From: Lentzea sp. NEAU-D7
GTDB lineage: Bacteria > Actinomycetota > Actinomycetes > Mycobacteriales > Pseudonocardiaceae
Length of the DNA: 64,000 bases
Direction of reading: 5' to 3'
Assembly (NCBI RefSeq): GCF_026242055.1
Contig: NZ_JAPJDL010000032.1
Location: forward strand, 50,339-114,338
Part shown: piece after piece, positions 43,223-52,483 of the stretch
Layout: each line of letters begins with the position of its first letter
Position numbering within the stretch: the stretch's first letter is position 1
Notes under the pieces: model-generated
What the model saw: only the letters and a program-made list of their open reading frames with translations
Told to the model about the DNA's origin: nothing
Database searches by the model: none
Program-made: the position numbers and the translations under genes

Positions 43223-43650
43223 GTGTCCCACCGTAACGCCCAGCTGACCGTTCACGGCAGGCGGCTTCTGATCACGCGCGTCCTGGCGGGCCGTCCGGTC
43301 GCCCATGTAGCCGCGGAGATGGGCATCTCCCGGGCGACCGCCCACAAGTGGGTGCGTCGCTGGCGCACCGAGGGCGAGGCAGGACTGCGCGACCGTTCCA
43401 GCCGTCCGCTCACCACCCCGCACCGCACACCCGCTGACCTTGCACCGGATCCTGACCCGCCACCGCCTGCACCGGCTGGCCTGGCTGGACCGCCCGACTG
43501 GCGAGCCGATTCGCCGCTACGAGTACTCCCGGCCCGGCGAACTCGTCCACGTCGACATCGAGAAGCTCGGCACCATCCACGACGGCGGCGGCCACCGGGT
43601 CATGGACCGCCGCACCGGCGCGGCCAGCACAGCGCGGTCAGCCCAATCCA
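43223..43650 (+). pseudogene. IS481-family transposase, frameshifted and truncated
   Basis: The GTG at 43223 starts a helix-turn-helix domain (HRNAQLTVHGRRLLITRVLA, then GISRATAHKWVRRWRTEG and LRDRSSRP) typical of IS481. A frameshift near 43440 moves the rest to another frame (HRILTRHRLHRLAWLDRPTG, then YEYSRPGELVHVDIEKLG with the first catalytic Asp). After about 43640 the protein stops and antisense integrase sequence begins. The second and third catalytic acids are missing. Confidence 0.85.
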
Positions 43651-43837
43651 ACCGCGGACGACCATGAGTACCGCGTAACACCGCGACCTCATGCCGCAAC
43701 ACCAACAACTCGACGTCCTTCGCCGCCGAGGACCGGCAGAGCAGGACCAGCCAGCCGCCCAGCTTGACGAAGAAGAGATGCAGCAGTCGCAGCGCCACGC
43801 CCACGATCATGCCGACCGAACAACAGGACCCGACCAC
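43620..43837 (-). pseudogene. Integrase N-terminal fragment
   Basis: The minus strand carries LRLLHLFFVKLGGWLVLLCR, SSAAKDVELLVLRHEVAVL and RPRLDWADRAVLAA. That is the recognisable N-terminus of an actinobacterial integrase-core transposase. The frame then runs into the inverted IS481 fragment. The C-terminal fragment of a similar protein lies at 33902-34219, but a common origin is unproven. Confidence 0.8.
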
Positions 43838-43902
43838 CGCAGCTCAACGCATGTGTACGGAGTTCTGGCACCCCACAGATCGACAGCAGGGGTCCCGGTG
43901 TC

Positions 43903-44895
43903 GTGCTGCTGACGAGCAACGTGGTGCGCGCGGTGACGTTCACGCTCTACCCGTTCACCGGCGAGATCTGGCACGTCGCGGTGCTCGCGGCGTCCACCAG
44001 CGCGGCCGACCGGATGTTCTGGACCTCCAACGCCCCGCTGCTCGGTCTCGTCGCGAAAGGTCGCGAACTCGACGACCTGCTGGGCACCCAGAGCGTCGTG
44101 CGCGTCGTCGGACTGGGCGTCGGCGCCGCACTCGCCACCCCGCTCAGCGGCAGCGTCACCGGCCTGCACCTGTTCTCGTACTTCAACGCGGCGACGTTCG
44201 CGCTCACCGCGGTCGTGCTGTTCCCGATCGTGCGCGGGCTCGGCAGGCTTCCCGGCGACCGGCGCAGAACGGTCGACGCGGCGCCGGTCGGCTGGGCGAC
44301 GGTGCTGCGCGACCGGCCGTGCATGGCGCTGTGCCTGATCCAGGCGATCCTGTCGCTGCTGACCTCCAGCCTCGTGGTGATCTTCCCGCTGGTCTCGGTG
44401 ACCGAGCTGAAGGGTCCGGTGTGGCTCGCGGGCACGTCCGTCGTGATTGGCAACGTGGTGCTCGCGATCGTCCAGAAACCCGTGCTGCGACTGGCTCAGC
44501 GGACGAGCCGAGGCGGCGTCGTGGCGTGTGCGGGCGCGGTCTTCTGCGCGGGGTTTCTGCTCATGCTGGCCGGGCCGCCGCTCGGCCCGTCGTTCGCGGT
44601 GGGCATCGTGATGGCCACGTCGGTGATCGGCGTGATCGGCGAGACCATGTCGGTGCCGCTCGTGGTGGCCGCGGCCAACCAGTCGGCGCCCGAGACCGCC
44701 AAGGGCCGCTACAGCGCGTTGCTCCAGACGATCTGGGGCGCGGCGGGCGCCTGCTCCCCGGCGATCATGTCGGGACTGCTCACCGCGGGCTACGCCGTGC
44801 TCTGGTCGATCCTGGCGGGACTGGCACTCCTCACGGTGCCGCTGGTGCTGCTGGCCAGGCGAAAACTCCCCGCTCTGGGGGTGCCCGCGACCTGA
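43903..44895 (+). pseudogene. MFS transporter, 5'-truncated
   Basis: The frame from 43903 encodes 330 residues with about ten hydrophobic helices, beginning LLTSNVVRAVTFTLYPFTGE, which normally follows TM2 of an MFS permease of roughly 400 residues. The missing N-terminus (about 65-80 residues) coincides exactly with the edge of the transposase debris, so the gene was probably cut by insertion and deletion. The rest shows no frameshift, which implies the loss is recent. Confidence 0.75.
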
Positions 44896-44956
44896 CCCGG
44901 TGAACACGTGAAAAAGCCGACCGAGAAATGAACCACCTCAACCGGCTTCGCGCTGC

Positions 44957-45583
44957 TCATTTGTTCTTGGTGCGCCATTCCAGGAATTGCTCCGGCGAGC
45001 GCACACCGTGGTCGAGAACCGAGCTGTAGATGTCGTAGCTCGACACCGCGGAGCCGTACGAGGGATTGTCCGCCCAGGCTTCCTTGATGGCGAGAATCGC
45101 GTTCCTGCTCTCATCGTCGAGCCGGGGAGGCATGGTCCTGATGTGCTCCAGGTCGGGCTGACGATCAGGCTCGTCGACGAACCAGATGTCGAGCGTCCAG
45201 TCGGCGCCGGCCAGTGTGCGGTACTTGACGCCCAGGTAGAGGCCGTCCGGGTACGCCGGATCCACGTTCCAGTGACCCGTGTCGTCGCGCATGGTCACCA
45301 CGCGCACACGCGGGTGCCGCAGCAGCTCCTGCCCCACCCTGCCGACGGCCTCGGTGGTCTGCTCGTCCAGCGACTTGCAAACCACCGTGACGTCCAGGTC
45401 CCGCTTGACCATCAACCCCAGCGCCGAACTGCCGACGCGGATCGGTTCACCCAATTCGGCCAATTCCGCCAACCCCAGGTCGACTGCCACCGCGTCGGCC
45501 TCGGCCTGCAGAGCGGCCTGGCGCTTGACCAGTTCATCGGTATACGTCACGCCGGACAGGGTAATGCCCCGTCCCGTTTGCAA
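44957..45583 (-). CDS. Nucleotidyltransferase-fold protein
   Basis: The 208-residue protein has the minimal nucleotidyltransferase motif GSSALGLMVKRDLDVTVVC (G-S then D-x-D) at about residues 51-69. A later Asp in TLDIWFVDEP at about 130 could complete the metal site. It lacks kinase-like or antitoxin partners. Such proteins add nucleotides to antibiotics, tRNA or proteins. A GTG at 45550 is an alternative start. The KAS III pseudogene lies immediately upstream on the same strand (6-nt gap), so they may once have formed an operon. Confidence 0.75.
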   Translation of the reverse strand: MQTGRGITLSGVTYTDELVKRQAALQAEADAVAVDLGLAELAELGEPIRVGSSALGLMVKRDLDVTVVCKSLDEQTTEAVGRVGQELLRHPRVRVVTMRDDTGHWNVDPAYPDGLYLGVKYRTLAGADWTLDIWFVDEPDRQPDLEHIRTMPPRLDDESRNAILAIKEAWADNPSYGSAVSSYDIYSSVLDHGVRSPEQFLEWRTKNK

Positions 45584-45589
45584 AAGACG

Positions 45590-46199
45590 CTATTCCAGGA
45601 ATTCCAGCGCGGTGATGCCCCAGCTGAATCCCATCGCGCTGGTCGCGAGCAGGACGATTTCGCCCGCCTTCAGCTGTCCCGTCTCCACGAGGTGGCGGAT
45701 CGCGATCAGCGTGTCCGCCCCACCCATGTGGCCGAAGCGGTGGTAGTTGAAGAGGCTCTTCGACTCGGGCAGTTCCAGCTCACGCAGCAACCGTTCGTGC
45801 ATGCGCCGGTCACCGTGGTTTATGAGCAGGTACGAGACGTCGCCGAGGTTGTTGCCGATCGCGACCAGCGTCTCCTTGGTGAGCCGCAGGAAGTTGTCGA
45901 CGTAGGCGCTGGTCAGGCCCTCGCGATGGCCGTTGCACTGGATCAGGATCCGGCCGTCGCGGTACGCCCCGGTGTAGTAGTCCGGCCAGCGCGGCTCGGT
46001 GTACATCGCCGAGTGCAGGTGGCGGAACCGCACGTCGGAGGCGGAGACGAGGATCGCGGCCGAGCTGTCGCCGAAGTTGAACAGGTCCTTGCTCGCCGGG
46101 TCGGTGCAGTCGAGCATGCGGCTCAGCCGGTACCCGATCAGCACGAGACTGAGACGCTGCCGCGGGGGAACGCGAAGTCGAAGTCGACTATGCCGGTCA
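45590..46199 (-). pseudogene. Beta-ketoacyl-ACP synthase III-like gene with internal deletion
   Basis: The ATG at 46199 begins MTGIVDFDFAFPRGSVSV, a good KAS III-like N-terminus. After about 18 codons the frame shifts, and the protein resumes with LIGYRLSRMLDCTDPASKDL, FNFGDSSAAILVS, LINHGDRRMHERL and FGHMGGADTLIAI to the natural end. About 100-150 residues, including the active-site Cys, are missing. The remaining C-terminal half retains the His-type LINHGD and the family's Asn-replacing region. Confidence 0.8.
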
Positions 46200-46900
46200 T
46201 GCGTGTGCTCCGATCTTTCCGTTGGCGAAGCGGGCGTACGCGGCGGGCAGCCGCAGCCAGACCTCGTCGTCGACGTTCGGGTCGTCCGTGCCGTGGACGA
46301 ACTCGACAGGGTGCGCAGCAGCGGGCCCGCCGAGTACCGGTAGGTCACCACCTCCGCAGGTCCGCGTGCAGCAGCTCCAACGCCATCTCCAGCAGTCCGG
46401 CTCCTCGCGGACGGCCTCGTCGAGCTTGCCGCTGGTGGTGAATCACTCCTCCAGCTCGGCGTCGGTGTCCTCGTGCGTCGGCGGCACCGTGAGGTGCCGC
46501 GTCCAGTTGCTCGGCGCCCGTGCCGAGTTGCAGGTGGCCGGGTCCGTCCGGTTCCGCCGACGGCACCTGTTCGACCAGGCGGGCGCCGTCGAGCGCACCG
46601 GGTGCCAGCCAGAGCGCTCCCGCATGCGTGCCGTGCCACTTGCAGGAGGCGGTGACGAACGCGTCGCAGCCGAGCGCCTCCACCTCCGCGCGCCAGTGTG
46701 CGACGGCACGCCGTCCACGAACACCTTGGCGCCCACGGCGTGCGAATCGGCACCGTTCCGACCGGTGAGCCCGCCGCGCCACGAACGGTTCGGTACCCCC
46801 TCCCTGACCGCGCCCGCCAGACCGGAGATGAGGACGACAGGCGGAGAACGACACGGCAACGTCGAAGGCGTGGTCCGGCATCGGACGTGGTGCCCGAGCT
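46196..46900 (-). pseudogene. Frameshifted aminotransferase class V-like gene and adjoining remnant
   Basis: On the minus strand, separate frames read AKVFVDGVPSHTG, then VEALGCDAFVTASCKWHGTH with a PLP-lysine-like S-C-K, and then GALWLAPGALDGARLVEQVP. A final frame, VEFVHGTDDPNVDDEVWLRL then PAAYARFANGKIGAHA, ends in a TGA that overlaps the KAS III start as ATGA. The blocks look like consecutive pieces of one or two genes broken by several frameshifts. The first is class V aminotransferase-like; the last is unidentified. Confidence 0.6.
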
Positions 46901-46903
46901 AGG

Positions 46904-47260
46904 GTGGCCCACGTGGGCGTCTCCCTCTACTACACGGCTCGCCGCACGACCCCGCTGACCGACGCCGAACTCGCGGCGGTCGGCCAGGTCGTCGACACCT
47001 GCAACACGAACGCGCCGTTCTCCCAGGAAGCAGAGGGGCTGTACCTCTACGACCGGCTGGAGCCGGGAACGGTGCTCGACGGGTCGACCAAGCTGCCCGG
47101 CGTGGATGACCGGGCGATCCCGTCACTGGTGCACTGGCTGGCTGCGGTCACCTCGCTGCGCAACGCGGTGCCGGACGCGGACTGGACCTTCACCCTCGAC
47201 GACTACGAGATCGACTGGGACGACCGCACCGGCTACCACCTGCTCGGCCTCACCGACTGA
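46904..47260 (+). CDS. Hypothetical protein, 118 aa
   Basis: The GTG at 46904 (alternative 46913) opens an intact frame beginning VGVSLYYTARRTTPLTDAEL, with a middle SQEAEGLYLYDRLEPG and a Trp/Asp-rich end. Its composition and codon use are typical of a real actinobacterial gene. I recognise no domain. It is the only intact frame in a cluster of pseudogenes. Confidence 0.7.
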   Translation: MAHVGVSLYYTARRTTPLTDAELAAVGQVVDTCNTNAPFSQEAEGLYLYDRLEPGTVLDGSTKLPGVDDRAIPSLVHWLAAVTSLRNAVPDADWTFTLDDYEIDWDDRTGYHLLGLTD

Positions 47261-47289
47261 TCCGCGAAGGCCGGTTCGATGGTCGTCCA

Positions 47290-47611
47290 GCGCTGCGGCC
47301 GAACGCGGCGACCGCTGGGGCCAGGGCTACGCGCTCTACCGGCACGGCGACCTCTACCGGGCGATGCGGCGGTACCCCGAGGCCGTCGAGCACTACCGCC
47401 AGGGCCTCGACATCCGGCGGGAGATCGGCGACCTGCACGGGCAGGCGGTGACTCTGGTCGGCCTCGGCAAGGCGATGGCGAGCCGCGGCGACGTGCGAGG
47501 GGCACAGGAGTCCTGGACCGAGGCGGAGCAATCCTGGCGGAGCTGGGCGACCCGCTCGCTGACGACGTCAGCGCCCTGCTCACCGGAATCGGGAACGGCG
47601 ATGAGACCTGA
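47290..47611 (+). pseudogene. TPR-regulator C-terminal fragment
   Basis: The plus strand reads GDRWGQGYALYRHGDLYRAM, then YPEAVEHYRQGLDIRREIGD and GLGKAMASRGDVRGAQESW. These are two to three tetratricopeptide helices as found at the C-terminus of SARP/AfsR-type regulators. A frameshift near 47530 leads to AILAELGDPLADDV and the natural end. The DNA-binding part is absent. Confidence 0.7.
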
Positions 47612-48847
47612 GGTTCCGCGGCTCAACGACACCGACGAGGCCCTGCACCGCGCCGTGGCCGACTTCGGCTCGGGACGGATCGTCCAGGTGCTCTGGCTGT
47701 TTCCTTCCCTCGTGGACAGTTCGGCGCTGCACGCCGAGTGGAACCGCCTCAACCGCGGCCACCTGAGCCGGCGCGCGGTGCGCCCGTTCGTTCCGGGTGC
47801 GCGCAGGAGGTGGGCGGATGTCGACAACGCCGAGCCCCTGCACGAGCACCAGGGCCCTCTGCCGGACTCCGCGGCCGACTGGGTGGACGCCCAGGTCCGC
47901 GCGCCGCTGCCGGAGAGCTCGCTGTGGCGCCTCGCGGCGGCGCCTCATCGGACCGGCACCATCGTCTCCCTGACCGTGCCGCACTTCCGGTCCGACGGCC
48001 TCGGCATCTTCCGCGCACTCGATTCGTGGCACGTCAGACCACGCCCGGCCTTGTTCACGACGATCACGGCCGATTTCCGCGATGCGCTGGCGCAGATCAA
48101 GACGGCGGTCGGCCACCTCACGAAGGCGAACTTCCGCCGACGGCTGAAAGCCTCGCAGTGCAACGCTTCCACCCCTGTCGCCGCCTCACCGGCCCGGTTC
48201 TTCTCGTGGACGATCGTCGATGTCGACGCCACGTCCTGGCACGACGTGGCTTCAGCGAACGGCGGAACGCCGAACACGTTGTTCACCGAGATCGCGGCAA
48301 ACCTCATCCGTGCCCGCACCTCCTCCACCACCGGAATCCGCCTCGGCATGCCCAGGAGCGTCCGCCGCCCGGACCTCGACCTCCGGGCGAACGCCCTCGA
48401 CTTCGCGACCCTCGACCTGCCGGCGGGACCGCCCGTGCACGGCGACCTCACCTCGACCCGCCGGGCCACCAAACGGGCACTCCAGCTCACCGCCGACCGC
48501 TCGGACCCGCCCTGGCACCTGCTGCCTCACCGCCGGCAGCGCGGTGGCGACCGCCGGGAGCCCAGCAGAACGACGTCGTCGCCTCCAACCTCGGCACGGT
48601 GCCGGAGGCCGCGACCCACTTCGCCGGACAACGAGCCTCGCGAGTCGTTGTGCGGACGATGAACGTGCCGGGCGTCGTCGTCGAACGGGCACGCTTGCGG
48701 GCGTCGCTCTGCCTGACCAGAACCGGCGATCGCGTCGCCCTGGCGGTGACCGGCATCCCGGATGACTTCGGCGACTCGGATGCCCTGCGGCGCCTGGTGA
48801 TCAGCGAACTCGCCGCGTGGGGGCTGCGGGCAGAGCCGTGGTTGTGA
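47601..48847 (+). pseudogene. Condensation/acyltransferase-like gene with frameshift
   Basis: From the ATG at 47601 about 310 codons are intact. They contain VSLTVPHFRSDGLGIFRAL, matching the HHxxxDG core of condensation or wax-ester-synthase-like acyltransferases with the first His replaced by Pro. A frameshift near 48540 moves the rest to another frame, NDVVASNLGTVPEAATHF to the natural end AWGLRAEPWL. The product would have joined an acyl group to an acceptor. Confidence 0.7.
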
Positions 48848-49014
48848 GGGGTGCGCGCACGAGCGAACGATCAGCAGTCCAGCCGGAGAGCAGGATTCGC
48901 TCGATGACGACGTGACGCTCGCAGCATCGTGCTGGAAGACCTGCTCGGATCAGATCCTCGGCGTGCTCGTCGCGCACCGGCCACTTCGTGCCGAAGCTCC
49001 CAAGGCCTCCGCCG

Positions 49015-51030
49015 TCAGCCTCCGACGTGGATGCCAGGTCGCCGTTCCGGGTCGGGTTCGCTCGCTCGGATGATCTCCCGGACGACCGGGGCCGTGTCGC
49101 CGCGGCCGAGCAGCAGGTAGCGGAACAGGTGGCCCAGTGGGTTTCCCTCGCTCCAGGCGAAGTGGCAGTGGGGCCGCACACCGGTGCAGTCGCGCAGGGC
49201 GAGCAGGATCGCGGCGATGGCGTTGGGCGCGGCGGGGCTGTCGGCCCGCAGGATCCGGTGCCCGTCGACCTCGACCCCGCGGACCTGCAGCACCTCGCTG
49301 AAGTCGGACGGGTCGACCACGTCGATCTCCAGGAAGATCACGTCCGCGGTGCCGGGCACGGGGTTGGTCCCCCGCTGTTCGGTTTCCTTCTCGGAGTACT
49401 CGGCGGCGTCGCCGGTCTGACGGCGGTTGGCGATCAGGGTCACGGCAGCGTCGTGAGCGAGTGTGTCGGCGATGAAGCGGCGCGCGGCCTCGTCGAACTC
49501 GATGTGCTCCACCCGCAGCTCGGTGGTGCGGGTGACGCGCGAGACCAGCGAGATCGCGATGATGCCCAGGATGAAGAAGATCGAGATGGTGATGCCGTCC
49601 GGCTTCTCGATCACGTTCTCGACCAGGGCGTAGAGCAGGACGAGCGTCAGCACGGTGAACGCGACCGCGGCGGCCCGCTGCCGGCGCCGGACCGCGGAGA
49701 TGGCCACGGCGACCGAGGCGGATACCATCATCGCCAGGATGCCGGTGGCGTAGGCGCCGGCCTGGGCGTTGACGTCGGCCTTGAAGATGATCGTGACCAG
49801 GATGCAGATCGCGGTGTAGACGATCACCACCGGCCGCACCGCGCGCGACCACTCCGGTGCCATGCCGTACGAGGGGAGGTAGCGCGGGACGATGTTGATC
49901 AGACCCGCCATCGCCGAGGCCCCCGCGAACCACAGGATCAGGATGCTGCTGATGTCGTAGGCGGTGCCGATGCCCTCGCCGAGCAGTTCGTGGGCGAGAT
50001 AGGCCAGCGCACGGCCGTTCGCCTGGCCGCCCGGCTGGAACTCCTGCGCGGGGATCAGCACGGTGGTGACGAAGCTGGTGGCGATCAGGTACACCGACAT
50101 GATCAGTGCGGCGGCCGTGAGCAGCTTGCGGGTGTTGCGCACGCGGTCGCGCAACCGCTCCTGCGCGGTGTTTCCCTTCGACGCCACCAACGGCATCATG
50201 CTCACGCCGGTCTCGAAGCCGGACAAACCCAGCACCAGCAACGGGAACGCCAGGATCGCCGGCCCGACCACCCCGGTCAGCCCACCACCGCTGGAGGTCA
50301 ACGCCTCCACCCACCGGTCGAGCACCACCGGCTCGGCCAGCACCCGCACCCCGCTCGCCACCACGACGACGGCGTTCAGCAGCAGGAACACCGCTACCAG
50401 CGGGATCGCCACACCGACGGCCTCGCTGAACCCGAGCAGGAACACCCCGCCCAGCACCAGCAACAGCACGACGGTCACCGTGACCTCGTGGCCGTGCAGG
50501 AAGTCCGGCGCCAGCGGGTTCTCCAGCAGGTGCACGGTCGCGTCCGCGGAGGACAGTGTGATCGTGATGATCCACGACGTGGCCACGAACCCCAGCAGCA
50601 CCAACACGAACAGCTTCCCGCGCCAGAACGGCAGCAGGTTCTCCAGCATGGCCACCGAGCCCTGCCCGTGCGGGCTCTCCTTCGCCACTCGCCGGTACAT
50701 CGGCAGCATGCCCAGCAGCGTCAGAGCGACGATCAGCAACGTCGCCAACGGTGACACCGCTCCGGCCGCGAGCGCCGCAATGGCCGGCAGGTAGGACAGC
50801 GTGGAGAAGTAGTCCACGCCCGTCAGGCACATCACTTTCCACCAGGACTGCGGCTCGGCGTGCGCCTCACCGCTCTCCGGCCCCACCACCGGCTGCACGC
50901 GGTGCTTCAGCAGCCACCGCCCCAGTCCCGTGGTGGGAGCGGCCGACCGGACCGGGCTGTCCACGCGCTCGGGTATCTCGTACTGCGTTGTGTCGGTCAC
51001 GCCGGTCCCCCGCTGCTGATGCTCAGTCAT
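49015..51030 (-). CDS. APC-superfamily amino acid/K+-type permease with long C-terminal domain
   Basis: From the ATG at 51030 the protein has 671 residues. A cytoplasmic N-terminus (about 45 residues) precedes about twelve transmembrane helices, beginning CLTGVDYFSTLSYLPAIAAL and including LSGFETGVSMMPLVASKGNT. After about residue 490 a soluble domain follows with TRTTELRVEHIEFDEAAR and VIFLEIDVVDPSDFSEVLQV. The combination of an APC core and a cytosolic domain is seen in actinobacterial amino-acid transporters of poorly known substrate. A TTG at 51045 is a possible longer start. The gene has its own promoter region and no operon partner. Confidence 0.85.
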   Translation of the reverse strand: MTEHQQRGTGVTDTTQYEIPERVDSPVRSAAPTTGLGRWLLKHRVQPVVGPESGEAHAEPQSWWKVMCLTGVDYFSTLSYLPAIAALAAGAVSPLATLLIVALTLLGMLPMYRRVAKESPHGQGSVAMLENLLPFWRGKLFVLVLLGFVATSWIITITLSSADATVHLLENPLAPDFLHGHEVTVTVVLLLVLGGVFLLGFSEAVGVAIPLVAVFLLLNAVVVVASGVRVLAEPVVLDRWVEALTSSGGGLTGVVGPAILAFPLLVLGLSGFETGVSMMPLVASKGNTAQERLRDRVRNTRKLLTAAALIMSVYLIATSFVTTVLIPAQEFQPGGQANGRALAYLAHELLGEGIGTAYDISSILILWFAGASAMAGLINIVPRYLPSYGMAPEWSRAVRPVVIVYTAICILVTIIFKADVNAQAGAYATGILAMMVSASVAVAISAVRRRQRAAAVAFTVLTLVLLYALVENVIEKPDGITISIFFILGIIAISLVSRVTRTTELRVEHIEFDEAARRFIADTLAHDAAVTLIANRRQTGDAAEYSEKETEQRGTNPVPGTADVIFLEIDVVDPSDFSEVLQVRGVEVDGHRILRADSPAAPNAIAAILLALRDCTGVRPHCHFAWSEGNPLGHLFRYLLLGRGDTAPVVREIIRASEPDPERRPGIHVGG

Positions 51031-51424
51031 TTGGGGGCGAGTCAACTTCGTGTGAAGTCCGGCCGATGTAAAAACACGAGGCCTCAGGCGTAAGGATCCC
51101 GTAAAGATGGTCAGCGGGTTCAGCAGCTCACTTCCCCGTCAGAGGTCCGTGACCGCGGCAAGGGGTTCGCGTGGATCGGCTTGTTCGAGCCGGAGAAGCA
51201 CCCAGTTCCACGGCCTTGCCCAGGTGTGCGGGTTGCGGGAGCGAGCGGCGGACGACGCCGTTCGCAAGCATCGCCGCCCCGCGCCGGACCACCACGGCGA
51301 CACCCTGTTCATGGCGATGAAGACCGTCTGCCACGTCGAGAACGACCCACCGCACACAGCGAACGAGATCGTCCTGACCGGTCGCACCGACACCGCGCTG
51401 GCGTCGTAGGACCGTCCCGGACGG
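51031..51424. other. Intergenic stretch, no gene recognised
   Basis: The region holds the upstream sequence of the permease gene and the 3' flank of the cold-shock gene. Short open frames exist but none looks like protein, and I saw no clear riboswitch fold or terminator. Confidence 0.4.
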
Positions 51425-52363
51425 TCAGGCGTGCTCGACGGCGTCGGCCTGCGGGCCCCGGTCGCTCTGCCGGATGCGGAAGCGCACCCGCTCTCCGGCC
51501 ACCAGGGGCTCGCCGGAGACCACCGAGACGTGCACGAAGAGGTCGGGCCCGCCCGCGTCGGGGGTGATGAAGCCGAAGCCGCGGTCGGCGTCGTAGCGGG
51601 CCACCGTGCCGTCGCCGGCACGGGCTGCGGGCCGGGTGGCCGGACGGGCCTGGCTGGGGGCCGCGGTGGCCTCCACCGGCTCGCCGGTGGCCACGAACCG
51701 CACCTCGCGCGCCTGACGACCCTGGTCCACGGTGACCGTGGTGAACGAGACCCGGTCGCCCTCGGCTGGCAGGTACACCTCGTCGACCAGGGCGCGCACG
51801 TGCAGGAAGACGTCACCCGCACCGTCGTCGGCGGCCACGAAGCCGAACGCCTTCTCCTCGTCGAACCACAGGACGGAGCCGTCGGCACCGTCGCCGGCCG
51901 CGGCCAGAGGGGCTCTGCGGACCCCGGCGTCGAAGCTCAGCGGCACCACGTGCTGGGCCTGCGGCCCCTTCTCCCCCGCGGTGACGACGAAGGCCACGCG
52001 CTGCCCGGCCGCGAGGACGCCCCCGGTGACGATGGCGGAGGAGTGCACGAACACCTCCGCACCCCCGCCGTCCGGCGCGGCGAACCCGTAACCCTTGGCC
52101 GGCTCGTACCAGGAGACGGTGGCGAGCACGCCCAGCGTCGCGTCAGGCGAGGCGTCCCCGGTGACGGCGACGCGCAGCGCCTGCGGGCCGCGGGGTCCCT
52201 CACCGGTCTCGAACTCCACCGTCTGGCCCTCGCGCAGTGCCCGGGCCGCGCCCTCGCCCTGCACCTGCGAGACGTGCACGAAGATGTCGTCGCTGCCGTC
52301 GTCGGGGGCGAGGAAGCCGAAGCCGCGCTCGAGGTCGTACCAGCGGACGGTTCCCTGCTGCAC
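51425..52363 (-). CDS. Protein of four tandem cold-shock domains
   Basis: The 312-residue protein consists of four cold-shock domains at about residues 1-68, 78-145, 160-227 and 247-312. Each starts with a V-x-W/R-Y/F-D/E strand and carries the RNP1-like G-F/Y-G-F motif: ERGFGFLAPDDG, AKGYGFAAPDGG, EKAFGFVAADDG and DRGFGFITPDAG. RNP2-like DIFVHVS, EVFVHSS, DVFLHVR and LFVHVS follow. Bacterial cold-shock proteins are normally a single domain of about 67 residues that binds single-stranded RNA or DNA. A four-domain chain could bind long or multiple RNA sites. It is monocistronic in appearance. Confidence 0.93.
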   Translation of the reverse strand: MQQGTVRWYDLERGFGFLAPDDGSDDIFVHVSQVQGEGAARALREGQTVEFETGEGPRGPQALRVAVTGDASPDATLGVLATVSWYEPAKGYGFAAPDGGGAEVFVHSSAIVTGGVLAAGQRVAFVVTAGEKGPQAQHVVPLSFDAGVRRAPLAAAGDGADGSVLWFDEEKAFGFVAADDGAGDVFLHVRALVDEVYLPAEGDRVSFTTVTVDQGRQAREVRFVATGEPVEATAAPSQARPATRPAARAGDGTVARYDADRGFGFITPDAGGPDLFVHVSVVSGEPLVAGERVRFRIRQSDRGPQADAVEHA

Positions 52364-52483
52364 GGTGCACTCCTGGTCTAGCGGGTGGTCGAGGGTCCAG
52401 TGTCCCAGGCGCTGTTGGCCGAGGATCTTGTACCGCTCGGAAAGTCATCGCTGCAGCTCAAGCCGCACATCGGTACTCGTTGA

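Noticed and set aside
46222..46902. Plus-strand frame of 226 codons across the aminotransferase pseudogene
   Set aside because: The minus strand has family motifs in this stretch, whereas the plus-strand frame has none.
51031..51110. Possible c-di-AMP (ydaO-type) riboswitch upstream of the permease
   Set aside because: The leader is short, and I could not find the conserved pseudo-symmetric core by eye.
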